Positions 57,277 to 57,390 of a stretch of DNA of 57,390 nt are shown here, piece by piece. The stretch's first letter is position 1. Every line of letters starts with the position of its first letter. The position numbers and the translations under genes were made by a program. Where the stretch lies: assembly GCA_039545315.1 (NCBI GenBank), contig BCIM01000006.1, forward strand, positions 1,135,490-1,192,879, given 5' to 3'. Source of the stretch: Kondoa malvinella (Eukaryota > Basidiomycota > Agaricostilbomycetes > Agaricostilbales > Kondoaceae). The notes below the pieces were generated by a model. That model made no database searches. It was not told the origin of the DNA and saw only the letters and a list, made by a program, of their open reading frames with translations.

Positions 57277-57379
57277 CTACAGCAGTCTCTTGTTAGATAA
57301 TTGTATTGCACTGTGACTAGTGTACAACATACCTACAGCAGTCTCTTGTTAGATGGTTGTGAACAAGAGACTTCTGTAG
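57277..57379 (+). mobile_element. MITE-like foldback element, copy 3
   Basis: Begins CTACAGCAGTCTCTTGTTAG, repeats that arm at about 57333, and ends AACAAGAGACTTCTGTAG. The last arm pairs with the second over 18 positions with one mismatch around an 11-base loop. The internal spacer TGCACTGTGACTAGTGTACA matches that of copy 2 and the complement of copy 1. The copy ends 11 bases before the window edge. Confidence 0.8.
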
Positions 57380-57390
57380 GGTGATACCAA

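Overview
The window is nuclear DNA from a filamentous or yeast-like fungus, most likely a basidiomycete. Nearly every gene is broken by several short introns of about 45 to 60 bases with GT..CTRAY..AG signals. Genes sit tens to about 200 bases apart on both strands, and base composition is near 50 percent GC. The conserved proteins are eukaryotic and fungal in type: DOT1, condensin Brn1, Spb4, Elp5, Get1, a Bzz1-type F-BAR protein, a Ste7/Fuz7-type MAPKK and a Red1-type zinc finger. I cannot name the species. All gene models below were spliced by eye, so conserved exons are firm while first exons and poorly conserved joins are tentative.

Region 1 to 9 kb: a 3'-truncated unknown gene, a small DUF4499-like membrane protein, a possible PEX11-like membrane protein, an unknown gene, then the histone H3K79 methyltransferase DOT1. 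DOT1 lies directly downstream of, and possibly spliced to, an unknown KH-like protein. Region 9 to 22 kb: an AT-hook protein, SUMO ligase NSE2, the circularly permuted GTPase GNL1, a tandem pair of glycine-zipper proteins, cyclophilin H, a voltage-sensor-like membrane protein, TMEM135 and ELP5. Region 22 to 35 kb: a long coiled-coil protein, condensin subunit BRN1/NCAPH, a Red1-like zinc-finger protein, and a divergent pair of peroxisome-targeted enzymes (kappa-class GST and 2,4-dienoyl-CoA reductase SPS19).

Region 35 to 54.6 kb: BZZ1, a ribosomal L1-domain nucleolar protein, a GH5 glucosidase with a C-terminal membrane anchor, a MAPKK, SPB4, the zinc GTPase ZNG1, a STYX-type phosphatase with an intact catalytic cysteine, an MCT-like MFS transporter, mitochondrial ribosomal uS10m, parvulin ESS1/PIN1 and GET1. 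After GET1 the sequence changes character. From about 54.6 kb to the end I see no supportable gene. The last 1.3 kb holds three copies of a MITE-like foldback element, a 68-bp tandem duplication, a 24-bp tandem repeat and hairpins.

The most useful unusual observations are: at least four GC-AG introns placed inside invariant motifs; a possible KH-like/DOT1 fusion; the peroxisomal divergent gene pair; the glycine-zipper tandem duplication; the active-site-bearing STYX homologue; and the three-arm foldback repeat family. Most genes are housekeeping genes of separate pathways, so I see no single multi-gene system such as a biosynthetic cluster.
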